This document shows positions 60,314 to 64,000 of a stretch of 64,000 nt of DNA, piece after piece; position 1 is the first letter of the stretch, and each line of letters begins with the position of its first letter. The notes under the pieces are model-generated. The model was given only the letters and a program-made list of their open reading frames with translations, did no database searches and had not been told where the DNA came from. This DNA is from Caulobacter sp. 17J80-11 (lineage in GTDB: Bacteria; Pseudomonadota; Alphaproteobacteria; Caulobacterales; Caulobacteraceae). Where the stretch lies: positions 105,497-169,496 of the forward strand of contig NZ_JACSJI010000008.1 in NCBI RefSeq assembly GCF_014349105.1, in the 5' to 3' direction. A program made the translations under genes and the position numbers.

Positions 60314-60418
60314 CAGGAGACGGCTTCGCCGCGCCGGCGGCGGGCTTCGGCGCAAGCGCGCTGACGGCGCCGCGAAGTCGGGCCACGCAGGGAGCGCCGA
60401 CACACGGAGCCCTGCCCC

Positions 60419-60751
60419 ATGACCCGTTCGTTCCGTACCCTCGCTTGCGTCGTGTTCCCCGCCTTCGCCCTGATCCTGGCCGCCACCGCGCAGGCCCAGA
60501 CGAAGCAGGTTCGCGCCCTGACCAAGGGCGAACTCATCGAAGCGCTGATCGCCCGCGACCGCGCCACCCTGGCCAAGTTCCCCAACCCGGGCGACGCGCC
60601 CGAGCTGACCCGCACCCTGGCCGAGCACCAGGCCCGGCTCAACCGCCTCAGCCCGGCCGAACGCGCCGAGCCCGCCTGCGTGCGGCCCGGCACCGACCGG
60701 TTCGTCGCGTGCGACTCGAAGGGCGCGGTCACCATCACGACCGGCGGCTAG
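60419..60751 (+). CDS. Secreted hypothetical protein
   Basis: 110 residues; signal peptide LACVVFPAFALILAATAQAQ. The short mature part is helical (LTKGELIEALIARDRATLAKF, LAEHQARLNRLSPAERA) with two Cys near the end (PACVRPG, VACDSKG). No family recognised. A repeat A copy follows its stop. Confidence 0.55.
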   Translation: MTRSFRTLACVVFPAFALILAATAQAQTKQVRALTKGELIEALIARDRATLAKFPNPGDAPELTRTLAEHQARLNRLSPAERAEPACVRPGTDRFVACDSKGAVTITTGG

Positions 60752-60767
60752 CGAGCCACAGATCGCT

Positions 60768-60790
60768 CCTTCTCCCCTTGAGGGAGAAGG
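60768..60790. repeat. Repeat family A, short copy 13
   Basis: CCTTCTCCCCTTGAGGGAGAAGG only, a single hairpin that could terminate the preceding gene. Confidence 0.8.
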
Positions 60791-60812
60791 TTCGCCGAGC
60801 GTGTCCCCCTAA

Positions 60813-60842
60813 CCGTCACCCTCGGGCTCCCGAGGGTGACGG
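60813..60842. repeat. Repeat family C, truncated copy 3
   Basis: CCGTCACCCTCGGGCTCCCG with AGGGTGACGG: only the outermost 14 bases of each arm, joined directly. It looks like a C element that lost its centre. Confidence 0.8.
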
Positions 60843-60864
60843 CGGTGGGGGGGGCTCAGGCCCC

Positions 60865-61752
60865 TCACCCCACCAGCTTGTAGATCAGCTCCGTCGCGCG
60901 CTGCGGGGTCAGGCCGGGCGCGGTCATCTCCCACAGCACCGGCAGCAGGCGGGCGCGTTGGGCCGGGTCCAGGCCCACGGCCCAGCGGCGGCCGATGGCG
61001 CCGGCGGCCCATTCGGCGGCGTCCTCGGGCGTCTCCTCGCCCTCGCGCACCTCGTCCAGTTCGATGGCCACGTCCAGGGCGTCGACCAGGGCGGTCCTGA
61101 GCATGAACCACGGCTCGCCGGCGGCGCGCCGGCGCGCGATCTCGGCCTGCACGACCAAGGCCTCCTCGTGGCCCAACCGCGCGGCGACGGCCAGCCAGCG
61201 CAGGTAGGCGCCGCGGTTCTCGCTCAGGCGCTCTTCCATGGCCAGGTTCCAGGCGGCCGTGGCGTTGCCGGCGAAGGCGGCGCGCTTGAGCCAGCGCACG
61301 CCTTCCGCCCGCCAGCGGCCGCCCACCGTGGTCAGCAGCACGCCGAGGTTGGACTGGGCGTAGGTCTGGCCCATCAGCGCCGCGCGCCGGTACAGCGGCA
61401 GGGCCGCGGCCTCCTGGCCCTCCAGGTCCAGCCGCGCGGCCTCGTTGAACAGGCGCACGGCGTCCAGTTGTCGTCTTAGCTCGGGGATCCGGGGCGTCGC
61501 CTCCATGATCGTCTCCCAGGCAGCCGGTTCAGGCCCCCGCCGTTCGAGCTCGCCGAAGGGCGACTGGACCAGCAGATCGACCCGGTCGCCCAGCGCCAGG
61601 GCCTCCCCGGCCAGGCGCTCGGCCGCGCGCACCGCCTGCGCGAGGGTCGAGAACCGGCCGGCCTTCCAGCCGCGGCAGACGATCCCCCACCCCTCGGAAA
61701 AGCGCAGGACCACATAGGGCCGGACGTCGCTTTCGGGGTGGATCTGGGTCAT
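60865..61752 (-). CDS. Sel1/TPR-like repeat protein
   Basis: 295 residues from ATG 61752 with CAGGAGACGGC upstream; an open frame extends further upstream but is not protein-like. The first 100 residues have a compact N-terminal domain (YVVLRFSEGWGIVCRGWKAG, FSTLAQAVRAAERLAGEAL). Sel1-type units follow: AALPLYRRAALMGQTYAQSNLGVLL, GVRWLKRAAFAGNATAAWNLAM, YLRWLAVAARLGHEEALVVQ. No signal peptide, so cytosolic; likely a protein-interaction scaffold. Confidence 0.75.
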   Translation of the reverse strand: MTQIHPESDVRPYVVLRFSEGWGIVCRGWKAGRFSTLAQAVRAAERLAGEALALGDRVDLLVQSPFGELERRGPEPAAWETIMEATPRIPELRRQLDAVRLFNEAARLDLEGQEAAALPLYRRAALMGQTYAQSNLGVLLTTVGGRWRAEGVRWLKRAAFAGNATAAWNLAMEERLSENRGAYLRWLAVAARLGHEEALVVQAEIARRRAAGEPWFMLRTALVDALDVAIELDEVREGEETPEDAAEWAAGAIGRRWAVGLDPAQRARLLPVLWEMTAPGLTPQRATELIYKLVG

Positions 61753-62053
61753 GCCGTCTCCTGGCGAGCGGCCGGCCATTATGCGCTTTTTCACGCCGGC
61801 GATCTGTATGTTTGCCGACAAAACTCGCAGAAAACACAAACGCTTGAGCTTGCCGTCTAAGCTTACGCGCGAACCGTCGCCGTCCACACGGCGACGCCGT
61901 GGGAAGCTGCGACGGCGAGGTTGGTTCCTCGCCGGGGGTGTCCGTAAGTTGAGGGACTCCCTGACCGCTTGGGCTCGGCGGGTCAGTCGCTCTCGCGTGA
62001 CCGCCCCTGACGGAGTCGCTGAAAGTCCCGGACGGCGAAGACGGCTAGCGGCG
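61753..62053. other. 301-base gene-free region with stable hairpins
   Basis: It contains GTCGCCGT-CCAC-ACGGCGAC (61876-61895) and GGCGAGG-TTGGTT-CCTCGCC (61914-61933), plus a weaker CTGACC...GGTCAG pair further on. The part nearer the Sel1-like gene (61780-61860) is AT-richer and may hold its promoter. I see no tRNA and no A-F repeat here. A structured RNA or leader is possible. Confidence 0.4.
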
Positions 62054-63292
62054 CTAGCGGGTGGCCGGCGGGCCCTCGCCGCGCGCCTGCGGACGGCCCT
62101 GCCCGCGCCGTTCTTCGGCCGCCGCCCGCTCGCCGGCCCGGCGGTCGGCCCACACGGCCTTGGCGGTGAAGGCGCGGTCGGCGAAGTCGAGCAGGCGCGC
62201 GTCGTAGGCGTCGGCGCACTCCACCGGCCCCATGTGCCCGGCGCGATCGATGCGCGCGACCTCGATGGCGGGGTTCTGCTGGGCGATCGCCTCGCCGGCG
62301 CGCGGCCGGGTGACCAGGTCCCGCCCGCCGATGAACAGCAGCACCGGGCAGCGGACCCCGGCCATCGCCCCGGTCGCGTCCCAGCGCATCATGGCCAGAT
62401 TGCCCTCGGCCTGAACCGCCGGCGAGTGGCGGGTGACCAGCCGGGTCACCCGGTCCAGCTGGGCGCGGCTGGGCCGCGTGCCGAACCCGCCGACGCGCAT
62501 GGCCAGGTGCGCCGAGCCGCTGAGATAGCTCTGCCAGTTCATCGCCCAGACCAGCGGGAAGAGCACCTTGTCCAGCTTCATCAGGGGCTCGAACAGCGGC
62601 TTCTGCAGCGGGGCCAGCACGGCCGACAGGGCCGTGGTCTTCAGCGGGTCGGTGTAGGTGGTGTTCTCCAGCACCAGGCCGGAAACCTCGCGCCCCAGGG
62701 CCTGCGGATAGCGGCGGCAGAACTCCTGCACGATCATGCCGCCGATGCTGTGGCCGACCAGCAGGGCCGGCCGCCCGGCCTCCAGATCGAGAACCGCCTT
62801 CAGCCCGGCCGCCAGCCGCGGCAGGTCGAGGCGACGGTCGACCGGCATTTCCGAAAGGCCCAGGCCCGGCAGGTCCCACACCACCACGCGATAGCGGTCG
62901 GCCAGCTGGCGGCGCGCCTCGCGCCACTCGATGCTGCTCAGGCCCCAGCCATGGGTCAGGATGATCGCCGGCGCCTCGGGCGGGCCGAAGCTTTCGACGT
63001 GCAGGCGCGCCCCTTCGGGCCCGGCCACGCTCTCCCGCCCCGCCTCGATCAGCGGCTCGGCGGCCGTGCCCGCGCCGGAGCGGGCGAGCAGGCCGAGCAC
63101 GGGCGCGCGTCCCAGCAGGCTCAGAGCCAGCAGCCCCAGGCCCCAGTACAGCCGCGCCTCGCCGGGCTCCCCGCCGAAGGGCCGGATCACCTGTTCGGCC
63201 TGCCACCAGCTCCAGACCAGGTAGCCGCCTAAAGCCAAGACGGCGAGCGAAACAATCGCACAAAGCCTTTGTAGAACCTGAAGAAAACTCAT
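62054..63292 (-). CDS. Membrane-anchored alpha/beta hydrolase
   Basis: 412 residues from ATG 63292 with GAGGG upstream. Two N-terminal helices (LCAIVSLAVLALGGYLVW and LYWGLGLLALSLLGRAPVLGLL) precede the hydrolase: IILTHGWGLSSIEWREAR (oxyanion), LLVGHSIGGMIVQEFCRRYP (nucleophile GHSIG), LLFIGGRDLVTRPRAGEAI (Asp), DRAGHMGPVE (His). Acts on an ester, lactone or acyl substrate at the membrane. A highly charged tail (AEERRGQGRPQAR) is unusual. A 20-bp palindrome lies about 70 bases upstream. Confidence 0.9.
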   Translation of the reverse strand: MSFLQVLQRLCAIVSLAVLALGGYLVWSWWQAEQVIRPFGGEPGEARLYWGLGLLALSLLGRAPVLGLLARSGAGTAAEPLIEAGRESVAGPEGARLHVESFGPPEAPAIILTHGWGLSSIEWREARRQLADRYRVVVWDLPGLGLSEMPVDRRLDLPRLAAGLKAVLDLEAGRPALLVGHSIGGMIVQEFCRRYPQALGREVSGLVLENTTYTDPLKTTALSAVLAPLQKPLFEPLMKLDKVLFPLVWAMNWQSYLSGSAHLAMRVGGFGTRPSRAQLDRVTRLVTRHSPAVQAEGNLAMMRWDATGAMAGVRCPVLLFIGGRDLVTRPRAGEAIAQQNPAIEVARIDRAGHMGPVECADAYDARLLDFADRAFTAKAVWADRRAGERAAAEERRGQGRPQARGEGPPATR

Positions 63293-63363
63293 GACGCCCT
63301 CTGGGATGGCCCCCGCCGGAACGGTTCCCCCGACCGGCGGTTCCGAGCCGACAAAGCGTCGCG

Positions 63364-63383
63364 CCTCTACAATATTGCAGAGG
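63364..63383. promoter_or_regulatory. 20-bp palindromic operator candidate
   Basis: CCTCTACAATATTGCAGAGG: arms pair with one mismatch. It sits between the divergent hydrolase and PDZ genes, so a bound factor could control both. It shares TACAAT.TTG with the palindrome at 12862-12879. Confidence 0.6.
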
Positions 63384-63443
63384 AGCCCGGCGGGGCCGTG
63401 CCCTAGGATGGCGCCGGGGATTCGAGACGCCGGGGGGCGGTTC

Positions 63444-64000
63444 ATGCGGAGAGCGACAGGTTTGGCGGTCGCGCTGGCGGCCGTCCTGGGATGCGGCGTG
63501 GGGACGGCGCAGGCCGGGCCGGACGTGTTCGGCGCCATCGCCGGGGTCCGCGCGCCCGCGAGCGCCGCCGCGCCGGCCGCGGCGCCGGCCTGGTTCGGGG
63601 CGGCGGTGAGAGCCACCAACACCGCTTATTTCCGCTCGGAGGTGCTGAGCGTGGAGCCGGGCAGCCCGGCCGCGGCGGCGGGCCTGCGCCCGGGCGACCA
63701 GCTGGCCTCGGTCCAGAAGTCGCCCAAGACCCTGCTGAGCCCGAACGTGCTCCTGCCCGACCAGGCCAGCCTCGACAAATGGCTGGCGGGGCAGCGGCCG
63801 GGCGCGACCTTCGAACTGACCTATGTCCGCGGCGCCCAGCTCGTGAAGGCCCCGCTGACCCTGGCCGCCGCGCCCCCGGCCCGCAAGCTGGCCAGCGCCT
63901 ACGACGAGCTGTGCAGGCCCGGCGCGGAGCTCGCCAGCGCCCAGGCCTGCGCCGCGCTGAAGGCCGACGCCGCCCGCGCGGCCCGCACGCCCGCCCCGGC
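63444..64000 (+). CDS. Secreted PDZ-domain protein (3' partial)
   Basis: 185 residues to the window edge, no stop seen. ATG 63444 has GGGGGGCGG upstream. Signal peptide with ALAAVLGCGVGTAQA. The PDZ-like unit at about 50-140 contains YFRSEVLSVEPGSPAAAAGLRPGDQLASV and later GATFELTYVRGAQLVKAPLTL. Two Cys follow (DELCRPG, AQACAAL). A periplasmic scaffold or regulatory protein is likely; the protease domain of HtrA is not seen in the visible part. Confidence 0.75.
   Translation, partial: MRRATGLAVALAAVLGCGVGTAQAGPDVFGAIAGVRAPASAAAPAAAPAWFGAAVRATNTAYFRSEVLSVEPGSPAAAAGLRPGDQLASVQKSPKTLLSPNVLLPDQASLDKWLAGQRPGATFELTYVRGAQLVKAPLTLAAAPPARKLASAYDELCRPGAELASAQACAALKADAARAARTPAP

Noticed and set aside
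61751..63232. Long plus-strand frame opposite the alpha/beta hydrolase
   Set aside because: Shadow of the hydrolase gene; no signal peptide, motif or ribosome site, and its composition is Arg/Gly/Ala/Gln low complexity.

Overview
The window is 64 kb of very GC-rich chromosomal DNA with dense genes on both strands. Several things suggest an alphaproteobacterium, most likely Caulobacterales (Phenylobacterium/Caulobacter-like; this is inference). These are many GTG and TTG starts, a TonB-dependent receptor, many secreted or outer-membrane proteins, small proteins of alphaproteobacterial type, and hairpin repeats built on ATGTCCGC...GCGGACAT. No rRNA, tRNA, CRISPR array, phage or IS transposase was seen.

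Layout. 1-6.2 kb: two arylsulfatases, two outer-membrane channel proteins and the C-terminal stub of a third channel gene fused by an ATGA overlap to a sulfatase; this looks like a cluster for uptake and cleavage of sulfate esters. 6.2-12.7 kb: one giant autotransporter (2145 aa), with an AraC regulator transcribed away from it across a gap holding an 18-bp palindrome. 14.3-25 kb: small accessory genes (LysE exporter, YdeI-like, an ArsR+AHSA1 pair, crotonase, MFS pump, MarR+CPBP protease, PhzF, DHFR-like) and a doubly broken DUF559 endonuclease gene between repeats. 25-29 kb: hypothetical membrane and secreted proteins, including a PDZ/coiled-coil/MORN protein, with five copies of one hairpin repeat. 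29-42 kb: thioesterase, beta-propeller-like lipoprotein, L-2-hydroxyglutarate-oxidase-like enzyme, glycine-rich stress-type protein, DUF1254 lipoprotein, YciI and VOC proteins, bestrophin-like protein and a serine beta-lactamase-fold hydrolase. 42-46.6 kb: TonB receptor, secreted HbpS/GlcG-like protein, LytTR membrane regulator and a His-rich secreted protein on one strand. 47-54.5 kb: Bcr/CflA pump, DUF1345, a TetR+hydrolase operon with a perfect operator, VOC, YceI and an MDR+Gfo/Idh pair. 54.7-64 kb: amidohydrolase, a GNAT-HAD fusion in an operon with a DJ-1/PfpI protein facing a GlxA-type regulator, small proteins, a Sel1-like protein, a membrane-anchored alpha/beta hydrolase and a 3'-truncated PDZ protein.

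The most distinctive trait is the intergenic repeat load: at least five unrelated families of inverted repeats (called A to F here, plus a possible G), often as facing pairs, one nested inside another. In two places a repeat supplies the end of a reading frame (MFS pump, GlxA regulator). I did not find a complete, clearly new multi-gene system. The best leads are the GNAT-HAD/DJ-1/GlxA locus, the HbpS/TonB/LytTR locus, the related palindromes at 12.86 and 63.37 kb, and the covarying hairpins at 25-29 kb.
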